From assembly GCA_964526035.1 (NCBI GenBank), contig CAZGKE010000027.1, positions 1-29,690 of the forward strand: a DNA stretch of 29,690 nucleotides, in the 5' to 3' direction. The DNA is from DAOMOD01 sp964526035. GTDB lineage: Bacteria > Pseudomonadota > Gammaproteobacteria > Xanthomonadales > BPKI01. Made by a program: the position numbers and the translations under genes. The stretch's first letter is position 1, and every line of letters begins with the position of its first letter. Of this stretch, positions 22,801 to 29,568 are shown piece by piece. Under the pieces are notes generated by a model. The model made no database searches. It saw only the letters and a list, made by a program, of their open reading frames with translations, and had not been told where the DNA came from.

Positions 22801-22882
22801 CTGCGGGGGCGGCGAAAGCCGCGCCCGGTCCTGCCTTGTCGCGTCATCCGGGGGTTGATCGCGGCTTTCGCCGCTCCTGCAG
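22801..22882. repeat. REP dimer after rpsI
   Basis: Two inverted modules carry the same core hairpin as the speD-coq7 dimer (GGCGGCGAAAGCCGC at left, GCGGCTTTCGCCGC at right), about 38 bp apart. The ends are CTGC/GCAG in place of GTAG/CTAC, so this is a diverged or different subfamily. Likely a transcript-end structure for rplM-rpsI. Confidence 0.8.
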
Positions 22883-22963
22883 TGGAGCACGGGGTCTTGA
22901 TGGGCTCAGGACAAGACACGTAGTCTTTGTCCCCGGTCGGTACAACTCGGTATCGATTCCTGT

Positions 22964-23037
22964 TGGGGGATCGTCTAATGGTAGGACAGCGGACTCTGAC
23001 TCCGCCAATCTAGGTTCGAATCCTAGTCCCCCAGCCA
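22964..23037 (+). tRNA. tRNA-Gln (anticodon CTG), CCA encoded
   Basis: A 74-nt cloverleaf: acceptor stem TGGGGGA with TCCCCCA, D arm GTCT-AATGGTAG-GAC, anticodon stem GCGGA/TCCGC around loop CTCTGAC (anticodon CTG, reading CAG), T arm CTAGG-TTCGAAT-CCTAG, discriminator G and an encoded CCA. The last 15 bases of the gene (from 23023) are repeated at 23214 and 23405 as part of the downstream units. I see no confident promoter; TTGTCC (22927) and TATCGA (22951) are at 18-bp spacing but match poorly. Confidence 0.96.
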
Positions 23038-23404
23038 CTCTTCCCGCCAAGGCCCGCCAAGCGCGGGCCTTGTCCTATGCGTCCGCCGAGGCCTGTGCAG
23101 GGGGACTGGGATTTGAACCGTAGAGGTTCGACGCGATCGCCTGGAGCGATCGCGAATTTCGCGGCGCAGCCGCGAAAGCCCGAAGGGCGAGTCTCAGGAT
23201 GAGACGAGTAGCACTAGTCCCCCAGCCACTCTTCCCGCCAAGGCCCGCCAAGCGCGGGCCTTGTCCTATGCGTCCGCCGAGGCCTGTGCAGGGGGACTGG
23301 GATTTGAACCGTAGAGGTTCGACGCGATCGCCTGGAGCGATCGCGAATTTCGCGGCGCAGCCGCGAAAGCCCGAAGGGCGAGTCTCAGGATGAGACGAGT
23401 AGCA
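23023..23404 (+). repeat. Two identical 191-bp tandem units starting in the tRNA-Gln 3' end
   Basis: 23023-23213 and 23214-23404 are base-for-base identical and a third copy of the first 22 bases (from CTAGTCCCCCAGCCA) begins at 23405. Each unit holds, in order: the tRNA-Gln 3' end; a 9-bp terminator-like hairpin (23049-23071 in unit 1); GGGGGACT (23100-23107) that can pair with AGTCCCCC of the next unit (23216-23223); and between them five small hairpins: GAACC/GGTTC, GCGATCGC/GCGATCGC, TTTCGCGGC/GCCGCGAAA, GCCC/GGGC and GTCTCA/TGAGAC. No protein-coding frame in it looks real. The whole 545 bp from 23038 to 23582 holds no gene; beyond these units it contains the terminator-like hairpin at 23431 and the leader of the next gene. 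Confidence 0.92.
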
Positions 23405-23430
23405 CTAGTCCCCCAGCCACTCTTCCGACC

Positions 23431-23460
23431 AAGGCCCGCCACCCGCGGGCCTTGTCATTT
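23431..23460 (+). terminator. Likely original tRNA-Gln terminator
   Basis: AAGGCCCGC (23431-23439) and GCGGGCCTT (23445-23453) form a 9-bp stem with a 5-nt loop, followed by GTCATTT. Near-identical hairpins stand at 23049-23071 and 23240-23262, each 191 bp apart; the loop here differs from the other two, suggesting this is the ancestral terminator displaced by the tandem units. Confidence 0.65.
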
Positions 23461-23582
23461 CCGGTGCTCGAAGTCGATGCACCGAGACCGGGGTTCGACT
23501 CGTTCAATTCCCTGCACCCCTCGCTTCACCGCCGTTTGACGCTAAACTTCCACCCCTTCGGGGAGTTGAGGGATTTTGCGTC

Positions 23583-24650
23583 ATGAGTATTGACGGCGGC
23601 GATCTGGCCAAATTGTATCCGTTGGACAGCATGCGCGAGGAGCACCTGCAGTACCTGGCGACGGAGGTGGCCCGTGCCGCGGGGCACGACAAGAGCGAGG
23701 TGTTGTTCTCGGCCGGCGATGAGGATGAAGACACGCTTTACGTGATCGAAGGGTCGGTACGCTGCGAGTATCCCGACGGTCGCATCAAGAGCCACGAAGG
23801 CGGCGCGCTGCAGGGGCGCTATGCGCTTGGCGACTCGCGTCCGCGGCGCTTCACGGCAGTGGTCGAGAGCAAGCGCGCCAAGGTCATCCGTTTCGACCGC
23901 CGGCACCTGGAAAAGATACTCACCTGGGACCAGCTGTCGCGAAGCGAAAACTTCCGGCACTACGATGGCTTGCCCGAAGCCAACCGCTGGGTGTTCCGCC
24001 TGCTCCAGTGCCGCGCCATGCACAAGCTGCCCTCGGCCAACATCGAACGCATGTTTCAGCGTTTCGAAGAGATCGACGTCAAGGAGGGGCAGGTGATGAT
24101 GAAGGAGGGCGACAAGCCCGACTTCTTCTATGTCATCAAGGATGGCGTGGTGGCGGTATCGCGCGTGGTCGGCGGGACGCAGACCATCATTGCCAACCTG
24201 GGTCGCGGCGACAGCTTCGGCGAGGATGCCCTGCTTGCCAACACGGTTCGCAACGCCACCGTCACCGCGATCAAGCCGGGGCGCATGATGCGCCTCGCCA
24301 AGGCGGCCTTCGACGACGTGATGAAGCCGCCGGCGGTTGCCTGGCTGACGCCGGCCAAGGCCTCGATCATGGTGCGCCAGGGTGCCCAGGTGCTCGATGT
24401 GCGCATGCCCGAGGAGCACGCCCAGGGCGCCATCAAGAACGCGGTGAATGCGCCGCTGTACGTGCTCCGCGAAGAAGCGTCTGCCAAGCTCGACAAGAAG
24501 AAGAAGGTGGTTGTGTACTGCAACACCGGTGAGCGCAGCGCTGCCGCCGCATTCATCCTCAGCAAGATCGGCTTCGACGCCTACGCCCTGCAGGGCGGTC
24601 TGTCCTCACTGCTCAAGGTGATGGCTGCAGAATCCGGTGTCGCGGGTTGA
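23583..24650 (+). CDS. Tandem cyclic-nucleotide-binding domains plus rhodanese
   Basis: 355 aa. Domain 1 (about 15-115) is a CRP-like cNMP fold with a degraded binding cassette. Domain 2 (about 152-250) has a good phosphate-binding cassette, FGEDALLANTVRNATV with E214 and R223. The C-terminal 100 residues are a rhodanese domain (VLDVRMPEEHAQGAI at 270-284, active-site loop YCNTGERSAAA with C313). There is no DNA-binding helix-turn-helix, signal peptide or membrane segment, so it is probably a soluble protein in which nucleotide binding controls a sulfur- or phosphate-handling rhodanese. GAGGG lies about 12 bp before the ATG. Convergent with rpiA, whose stop is 14 bp beyond. The function is not known to me. 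Confidence 0.85.
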   Translation: MSIDGGDLAKLYPLDSMREEHLQYLATEVARAAGHDKSEVLFSAGDEDEDTLYVIEGSVRCEYPDGRIKSHEGGALQGRYALGDSRPRRFTAVVESKRAKVIRFDRRHLEKILTWDQLSRSENFRHYDGLPEANRWVFRLLQCRAMHKLPSANIERMFQRFEEIDVKEGQVMMKEGDKPDFFYVIKDGVVAVSRVVGGTQTIIANLGRGDSFGEDALLANTVRNATVTAIKPGRMMRLAKAAFDDVMKPPAVAWLTPAKASIMVRQGAQVLDVRMPEEHAQGAIKNAVNAPLYVLREEASAKLDKKKKVVVYCNTGERSAAAAFILSKIGFDAYALQGGLSSLLKVMAAESGVAG

Positions 24651-24664
24651 CGGTTTTGCTGCAG

Positions 24665-25315
24665 TCAATCCCGTGAGCGCACCTCACCGTTGACGATCAC
24701 GATGTCCGCGGCGCGCCGTGCAAACAGGCCGACGGTGACCACCCCCGGAATCTGGTTGAGATCACGCTCCAGTGCCAGCGGGTCGACGATGCGCAGATTG
24801 TGGATGTCAAGAATCCAGTTGTCGTTGTCGGTGGTGACGCCATCGCGCCACACCGGCTGACCGCCTAGCTTCACGATTTCCCGCGCCACCAGGCTGCGCG
24901 CCATCGGAATGACTTCCACCGGCAGCGGAAAGCGGCCGAGGATGTCGACCTGCTTGGAGCTGTCGATGACGCAGACGAAGCGGGCACTGGCTTCGGCAAT
25001 GATCTTCTCGCGGGTCAGCGCGGCGCCACCGCCCTTGATCAGGCGTCCGTGCGGGTCGCACTCGTCGGCGCCATCGACATACAGCGGAATCCCGCCCACC
25101 GCGTTGAGGTCGAGCACCGGGATGCCGTGCACCCTGAGCTTGGTGGTGCTGTCCTCGGAACTCGATACCGCGCCTTCGATGTCGTGCCGGCGCGCCGCCA
25201 GGGCGTCAATGAAGTGGGCGACGGTGGAACCGGTGCCGACGCCCACCACCATGCCGTCCTCGACGTAGTCCATGGCCCGCATGGCCGCCAGCTTCTTGAG
25301 TTCGTTCTGGTTCAT
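24665..25315 (-). CDS. rpiA: Ribose-5-phosphate isomerase A
   Basis: 216 aa; interconverts ribose 5-phosphate and ribulose 5-phosphate. Motifs align in number with E. coli RpiA: GTGST (27-31), DGADE (81-85; D81 and D84), KGGGAALTREK (94-104; K94, E103), and GVVTVGLFA near the C-terminus. The ATG at 25315 is 4 bp downstream of the EVE-domain stop on the same strand, so it is the last gene of a ygfA - EVE - rpiA run. rpe, the partner epimerase, is elsewhere in this window. Confidence 0.97.
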   Translation of the reverse strand: MNQNELKKLAAMRAMDYVEDGMVVGVGTGSTVAHFIDALAARRHDIEGAVSSSEDSTTKLRVHGIPVLDLNAVGGIPLYVDGADECDPHGRLIKGGGAALTREKIIAEASARFVCVIDSSKQVDILGRFPLPVEVIPMARSLVAREIVKLGGQPVWRDGVTTDNDNWILDIHNLRIVDPLALERDLNQIPGVVTVGLFARRAADIVIVNGEVRSRD

Positions 25316-25319
25316 CGCA

Positions 25320-25775
25320 TCACTCCATGTCGAGAATGGTCTGCCACTGCGCCGCAGTGACGGGCATCACCGAAAGTCGGTTGCCGCGCCGGGTGAGCAG
25401 GAAATCCTCACCCAGGTCGTGGTGATCCCTGAGCTCGGTGAGTGAGATGGTGCGCTTGAGCTTGCGCCTGTAGCCCACGTCGACCAGGAACCAGCGCGGC
25501 GACTCCGGCGTGGCCTTGGGGTCCCAGTAGTCGCTTTCGGGTTCGAACTGGCTGGGGTCGGCATAGGCCTTGCCGGCCACGCGGGCGATGCCGACGATCC
25601 CCGGTACCTCGCAGTTGGAGTGGTAGAAGAAGACGCCGTCGCCCACCCTCATGTCGTCGCGCATGTAGTTGCGCGCCTGGTAGTTGCGCACGCCGCTCCA
25701 TGGCTCCCTGCGGACGCGCTTGAGGTCGTCGATGGAGAAATCCTCGGGTTCGCTCTTCATCAGCCAGTAGTTCAT
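25320..25775 (-). CDS. EVE-domain protein (putative modified-nucleotide reader)
   Basis: 151 aa consisting of a single EVE domain of the PUA/YTH-like superfamily. Typical phrases: NYWLMKSEPEDFSIDDL at the start, WSGVRNYQARNYMRDDMRVGDGVFFYHS, PGIVGIARVAGKAYADPSQF and the closing LLTRRGNRLSVMPVTAAQW. EVE domains bind modified bases, for example 5-methyl- or hydroxymethylcytosine in DNA or modified RNA. The ATG at 25775 gives the conserved N-terminus; the open frame continues to 25817 without support. It lies between ygfA and rpiA in an apparent operon. Such solo EVE proteins, often next to 5-formyl-THF cyclo-ligase in proteobacteria, have no settled function. Confidence 0.9.
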   Translation of the reverse strand: MNYWLMKSEPEDFSIDDLKRVRREPWSGVRNYQARNYMRDDMRVGDGVFFYHSNCEVPGIVGIARVAGKAYADPSQFEPESDYWDPKATPESPRWFLVDVGYRRKLKRTISLTELRDHHDLGEDFLLTRRGNRLSVMPVTAAQWQTILDME

Positions 25776-25797
25776 TCGGGCTCGTATCCAGTGAGGC

Positions 25798-26388
25798 TCA
25801 GGCGCCGCGCGCCGCACGGCAATCGATCATTCCCGCATCGGTACAGGCGACGTCCAGGGGTACGTCCCAGTCGGCGGCGGGCACGGCGTCGCGCTGCTGG
25901 AACGCATAGCCGATCCCGACCAGCAGCGGCGCGGCGGCGTCCGCGGCGCGGCGGAATGCGAAGGTGCGGTCGTAGTAGCCGGCCCCGGAACCCAGTCGAT
26001 TGCCGGAAACATCAAACGCCAGCAGCGGCAGAAGTACCAGGTTGATGGTTTCCGGCGCGATCTCCTCACCCTCGGACGGCTCAGGGATTCCGTAGCGGTT
26101 GGCGGTCAGCGGCTCGCCGCTGCGCCAGCTGCGAAAGCGCAGTCGCTGCCCCTCGTCGAGGACCGGCAGACAGTAGCGCTGGCCGCGGCGCAGTGCCTGG
26201 CCGACGACCTCGTGCAGCGGCAGCTCGCCGTCAACCGCCCAATAGCCGGCGACGCGTTCGGCATCAAGGAGCGGAGTGAAGTCATGCAGATGAGCGGCCA
26301 CCACCTCGGCGGCACGCAGCCGGTCGGCGGCGGACAGGGTGCGGCGATAGGCGCGAAGCTGCCGGCGCAGGGCATTGCGATCGGTCAC
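25798..26388 (-). CDS. ygfA: 5-formyltetrahydrofolate cyclo-ligase
   Basis: 196 aa; ATP-dependent conversion of 5-formyl-THF to 5,10-methenyl-THF. It has the N-terminal basic RRQLRAYRRTLS helix, ELPLHEVVGQALRRGQRYCLPVL, and the ATP-loop GSGAGYYDR (133-141), then the C-terminal VPAADWDVPLDVACTDAG. The start is a GTG at 26388; no ATG is in frame nearby. It lies directly downstream of the 6S RNA gene, the arrangement known from E. coli (zapA - ssrS - ygfA), and may be cotranscribed with 6S RNA. The EVE gene follows by 22 bp. Confidence 0.94.
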   Translation of the reverse strand: MTDRNALRRQLRAYRRTLSAADRLRAAEVVAAHLHDFTPLLDAERVAGYWAVDGELPLHEVVGQALRRGQRYCLPVLDEGQRLRFRSWRSGEPLTANRYGIPEPSEGEEIAPETINLVLLPLLAFDVSGNRLGSGAGYYDRTFAFRRAADAAAPLLVGIGYAFQQRDAVPAADWDVPLDVACTDAGMIDCRAARGA

Positions 26389-26406
26389 GGTGCGGTAGGC
26401 GCTTGG

Positions 26407-26429
26407 GCGGAGGATGCGGCACCCTCCGC
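26407..26429 (-). other. Alternative hairpin at the 3' end of 6S RNA
   Basis: GCGGAGG and CCTCCGC (minus-strand reading) form a 7-bp stem with a 9-nt loop. The 5' arm is the same sequence that closes the 6S terminal stem, so the hairpin and the closed 6S fold are mutually exclusive in a read-through transcript. No U tract follows. Confidence 0.45.
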
Positions 26430-26611
26430 AATGCCGGTGCGTACGAAACGACCTTGATCCCAGGGATCAGGTGGGAAAGCTCGCGGGCTCTTCAGGCTTT
26501 CCGCTCGTGGGCGGACTTGCGCACCGGAACCCGATATCGCTAACCCGGGGTCGTTAAATAGGGTCAAGGCAACATGTTTTGTACGCTATCGGACATCGCA
26601 GAGGACGCCTG
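26416..26611 (-). ncRNA. ssrS: 6S RNA
   Basis: About 195 nt on the minus strand between zapA and ygfA, the classic location. The terminal stem is 18 bp: 5' GGCGUCCUCUGCGAUGUC (26592-26609) pairs with 3' GGCAUUGCGGAGGGUGCC (26418-26435), all Watson-Crick or G-U. A second stem CCGGTGCG/CGCACCGG (26520-26527 with 26434-26441) continues the closed arm, and the 3'-side hairpin CCTGATCCCTGGGATCAAGG resembles the E. coli 6S CUUGAACCAAGGGUUCAAGG hairpin. A -10 element TACAAT (26618-26623) places the start near 26611. 6S RNA binds the sigma-70 holoenzyme by mimicking an open promoter. Ends are estimated within a few bases. Confidence 0.87.
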
Positions 26612-26617
26612 CCAGGG

Positions 26618-26623
26618 ATTGTA
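26618..26623 (-). promoter_or_regulatory. -10 element of the 6S RNA promoter
   Basis: TACAAT on the minus strand, 7 bp before the inferred 6S RNA 5' end. The -35 region at 17 bp is poor (CGGCGC), so the promoter is supported mainly by its -10 and position. Confidence 0.55.
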
Positions 26624-26661
26624 TCAGCAGCATGCCGTGCGCGCCGGTCGGCGCGACGGAT

Positions 26662-26964
26662 TCAGCGCGGCGGAGCCGTATCGAGGACGCCGTCGAGCTT
26701 GCCCTGCAGGCGTTCGAGCAGGTCTTCGACCGAAGTGCCAAGGCTGGCGGTGGACTGGCGCGCTTCGATCAGCTCGTGGGAGATGTTCAGCGCCGCCATG
26801 ATTGCGATGCGATCCATGCCGGTCATGCTGCGGCTGGCGGTGCGGATCTCGCGCATCTTGCCGTCCAGATAGGCCGCCGCCTCCAGCAGGCGGGCCTTCT
26901 GGTCCGGCTCGCAGGCGATCAGGTAGTCGCGGTCGAGAATGCGGACGTTGATCGGGTCGCTCAT
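26662..26964 (-). CDS. zapA: Cell division protein ZapA
   Basis: 100 aa FtsZ-ring associated protein that bundles FtsZ. It has the expected INVRILDRDYLIACEPDQKARLLEAAAYLDGKMREIR N-terminal globular part and a C-terminal coiled coil (IAIMAALNISHELIEAR then SVEDLLERLQGKLD). The start codon overlaps the stop of the upstream zapB-like gene as ATGA, so the two are translationally coupled. 6S RNA starts about 50 bp after its stop. Confidence 0.95.
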   Translation of the reverse strand: MSDPINVRILDRDYLIACEPDQKARLLEAAAYLDGKMREIRTASRSMTGMDRIAIMAALNISHELIEARQSTASLGTSVEDLLERLQGKLDGVLDTAPPR

Positions 26965-27185
26965 CCGCTTTGCTCCATGGCCTTGAGGCGCGCGATCATG
27001 CCCTCGACGCGCGATCGCGCCGCTTCATTCTTGGCGAGCAGCTCGGCGCGCTCGCCCATCAGCGACTCCTGACTGACGCGCAGGCTGCGGTTTTCTTCCT
27101 GCAGACGGCGGCATAGATCGACCAGGCGCTCGACCTTGTCGACCACGTTGCGCAGCTGCAGATCTGTGGACGGACTCTCCCCCAT
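26961..27185 (-). CDS. ZapB-like coiled-coil protein (TIGR02449/DUF904 type)
   Basis: 74 aa from the ATG at 27185: a single amphipathic heptad-patterned helix (LQLRNVVDKVERLVDLCRRLQEENRSLRVSQESLMGERAELLAKNEAARSRVEGMIARLKAM, residues 9-70), as in ZapB-related division proteins encoded just upstream of zapA. The frame extends to a TTG at 27221, but that TTG is the first part of a -35 hexamer, so the longer form is rejected. With the promoter at 27193-27221 transcription would begin within a base or two of this ATG, making the mRNA leaderless. It probably assists ZapA and FtsZ at mid-cell. Confidence 0.85.
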   Translation of the reverse strand: MGESPSTDLQLRNVVDKVERLVDLCRRLQEENRSLRVSQESLMGERAELLAKNEAARSRVEGMIARLKAMEQSG

Positions 27186-27192
27186 GAGGAAA

Positions 27193-27221
27193 ACTATAGG
27201 TAGGCCAAGCACTTCGGTCAA
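27193..27221 (-). promoter_or_regulatory. Sigma-70 promoter of zapB-like/zapA
   Basis: On the minus strand TTGACC (27216-27221), exactly 17 bp and TATAGT (27193-27198): five of six consensus bases in each hexamer. The predicted start point is 27185-27187, at the ATG of the zapB-like gene. Confidence 0.82.
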
Positions 27222-27466
27222 TCATTGCTTGCAATGCCTCAAATGGGTTCCCGGGGTCGGCTGCGCTCGCGCCAGGTACCGCTGCAAACACGGCACGGCC
27301 CGGTCGCGTGCATGCAGGCCATCGGAACGGGGATCGGCCCCGGATATCCAGGTCGTGACCTCCTGCACGGGTGCCGACCGCTGCCGGGGTCCAGGATCGC
27401 AGCAGATCCACCCTTTTCGAGCTCGATTTCAGAACTCCTGCACCCTTTGCGTGTCATAACTCGCCT

Positions 27467-29545
27467 ATGCGCCCGTCCCGGCTCCTGATCTGGGTCCTCT
27501 GTCTGCTGCCGCTCGTGGCGGCCCAGGCCGGCGTGCGCACCGAGCAGGCCGTGGCGAGCCTTCTTTCGGAGCGAAGCGCCCTGGTGGCGGGAGAGACCGC
27601 CTGGCTTGGCCTGCGCATCCAGCACGATCCGCACTGGCATACCTACTGGGTGAATCCCGGCGATTCCGGGCTCGCCACACGACTTGAGTGGCGGCTGCCG
27701 GAAGGCTTCAGTGCGGGCGAAGTGCTGTGGCCGCGACCGCAGCGTTTGTCGGCAGGACCCCTGACCAACTTCGGCTACGAAGGCGACTTGCTGCTGCCGG
27801 TGCCGGTCCAGGTGCCGGCGGGCCTCACGCCCGGCGCGCAGGTGACGATCGGGCTGCGCGCGGACTGGCTGATCTGCGAGGAGATCTGCATTCCCGACGG
27901 CGCCGACCTCGAAATCACGCTGCCGATGGCAGCCGCGGCGGCCCCCGACCCGCGCTGGCAACCGCTGTTCACTACCGCGAGAGCGCGCGCACCCGCGGTC
28001 TACCCCGGCAGCGTGCGCATGGAGTCCGGCGAGCACGATTTCAGCTTCACGCTGGCGGATGCGCCGACGGTGCTGAAGGCGGCGGGCGGGCGCGCCGAGC
28101 TGTTCCCGTTCCAAACCCAGCTCTTGACGAGCGAGCGCGGTGAGACCCGCGCCGAAGCGGGCACCCTGGAGTTCACCTACGCCCGCAGCGACTTCTTCGC
28201 CGGGCTGCCTGACACGATCGATCTGCTGGTGGCTGCCGGACCCGGCGCCGACGATCCGGCCTGGGTGGCGCGGGTGGTGCCGGGCGAGGCCGCGCCGGCT
28301 TCGGCATCGGCGCCGCTGCCCGCGCCGGCGCAGCCGGGCTTTGCGCTGGCAGTGCTGCTGGCCTTCCTCGGCGGCGTTCTGCTGAACCTGATGCCCTGCG
28401 TGTTCCCGGTGCTGTCGCTCAAGGCGCTGGGACTGGCCGAATCGGCAGCCGACGCCCCTGCGCTGCGCCGCCATGGCTGGTTCTACACCGCCGGTGTGCT
28501 GCTGAGCTTCGCGGTGCTGGCCGGACTGCTGCTGGCGCTGCGCGCCGGCGGTGAGGCCGCCGGCTGGGGCTTTCAGCTGCAGCAGCCCTGGTTCGTGGCC
28601 GCCATGGCCTGTTTCATCGTCCTGCTCGGCCTGAGCCTGTCCGGTGCTTTCACCCTCGGCGCCTCGCTGATGGGCCTGGGCCAGAAGCAGGTGGGGGCGG
28701 GCGGCGACCGCGGCGCCTTCATGACGGGCGTGTTGGCCTCCGTGGTGGCCAGTCCCTGCACCGCGCCGCTGATGGGCGTGGCGCTCGGCTACGCCGTCAC
28801 CCTGCCGGCCCCGGCGGCGATGGCGATCTTCCTCGCGCTCGGCTTCGGCCTCGCCTTCCCGCTGCTCCTGATCAGCCTGGTCCCGGCGCTGTCGCGCTGG
28901 CTGCCCAGGCCCGGCCGCTGGATGGAAACGTTCAAGCAGGCCATGGCGTTCCCGCTTTACCTCACGGCGCTCTGGCTGCTGTGGGTGCTCGGCCGTCAGC
29001 TGGGGCTGGAACCGCTGATCGGCGTGATGGCTGGCATGCTCCTGTTCGCCTTCGCGCTCTGGCTGTGGCCGGGTCCGGCCAGCCTGGCGCCGACGACGCG
29101 GCGCCTTGTCGCGCTGGTCCTCGCCGTTCCGGCGCTGTGGCTGGTGCTGCCGCAGGGCGATGCGACCACGGCGCCGGCGACCGGCAGCGGCAACGCAACG
29201 CTTGCCTACGCGCCGGAGGCACTGGCCGCGCTGCGCGCCGAGGGCCGGCCGGTGCTGGTCAACATGACCGCCGACTGGTGCATCACCTGCAAGGTCAATG
29301 AGCATGCGGCACTCTCGGGCTCAGGCTTCCAGTCCGGCCTGGCTCAGCACGAGGTCGCCTACATGGTGGGCGACTGGACCCACAGCAACCCGGCCATCAC
29401 CCACTACCTCGCAGAATTCGGCCGCAACGGCGTACCGCTGTATGTGCTCTACCCAAGCGGCAACGGCCCCCCCGAGGTCCTGCCGCAGATTCTGACCCCC
29501 GGACTGGTACGCGATGCGCTGGCGCGCGCCGCCGCCGGTCCATGA
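27467..29545 (+). CDS. ScsB-like protein-disulfide reductase (DsbD family)
   Basis: 692 aa. Signal peptide 1-21 (LLPLVAAQA), an N-terminal periplasmic domain ending in an unusual Cys pair C137/C141 (CEEIC), a CcdA-like membrane core of about eight helices with C311 in LMPCVFPVLSLKAL and C431 in ASPCTAPLMG, and a C-terminal thioredoxin domain with CITC (C605, C608). It passes electrons from cytoplasmic thioredoxin through the membrane to periplasmic partners. The long N-terminal domain is more like ScsB (suppressor of copper sensitivity) than E. coli DsbD. No ribosome binding site precedes the ATG at 27467; CATAAC at 27455-27460 would start transcription at about the ATG. The next gene encodes a likely periplasmic partner. 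Confidence 0.87.
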   Translation: MRPSRLLIWVLCLLPLVAAQAGVRTEQAVASLLSERSALVAGETAWLGLRIQHDPHWHTYWVNPGDSGLATRLEWRLPEGFSAGEVLWPRPQRLSAGPLTNFGYEGDLLLPVPVQVPAGLTPGAQVTIGLRADWLICEEICIPDGADLEITLPMAAAAAPDPRWQPLFTTARARAPAVYPGSVRMESGEHDFSFTLADAPTVLKAAGGRAELFPFQTQLLTSERGETRAEAGTLEFTYARSDFFAGLPDTIDLLVAAGPGADDPAWVARVVPGEAAPASASAPLPAPAQPGFALAVLLAFLGGVLLNLMPCVFPVLSLKALGLAESAADAPALRRHGWFYTAGVLLSFAVLAGLLLALRAGGEAAGWGFQLQQPWFVAAMACFIVLLGLSLSGAFTLGASLMGLGQKQVGAGGDRGAFMTGVLASVVASPCTAPLMGVALGYAVTLPAPAAMAIFLALGFGLAFPLLLISLVPALSRWLPRPGRWMETFKQAMAFPLYLTALWLLWVLGRQLGLEPLIGVMAGMLLFAFALWLWPGPASLAPTTRRLVALVLAVPALWLVLPQGDATTAPATGSGNATLAYAPEALAALRAEGRPVLVNMTADWCITCKVNEHAALSGSGFQSGLAQHEVAYMVGDWTHSNPAITHYLAEFGRNGVPLYVLYPSGNGPPEVLPQILTPGLVRDALARAAAGP

Positions 29546-29568
29546 ACCCCCAACCCGAGGAGACGTCC

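Noticed and set aside
23100..23223. A second complete tRNA gene in the 191-bp unit
   Set aside because: There is no anticodon arm or proper T arm; only acceptor/T-arm fragments are present, in inverted orientation.
23199..23393. 64-aa open frame within the 191-bp unit
   Set aside because: Composed of palindromic repeat sequence; no ribosome binding site and no protein-like pattern.
23023..23426. CRISPR array
   Set aside because: Two long identical units with no short repeat/unique spacer alternation, and no cas genes.
27186..27221. TTG start extending the zapB-like protein by 12 residues
   Set aside because: The TTG is the start of a TTGACC -35 box with TATAGT at 17 bp; the coding start must be downstream.
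27239..29305. 688-aa minus-strand frame over the ScsB-like gene
   Set aside because: Gln/Arg/His-rich low-complexity shadow frame with no recognisable domain.
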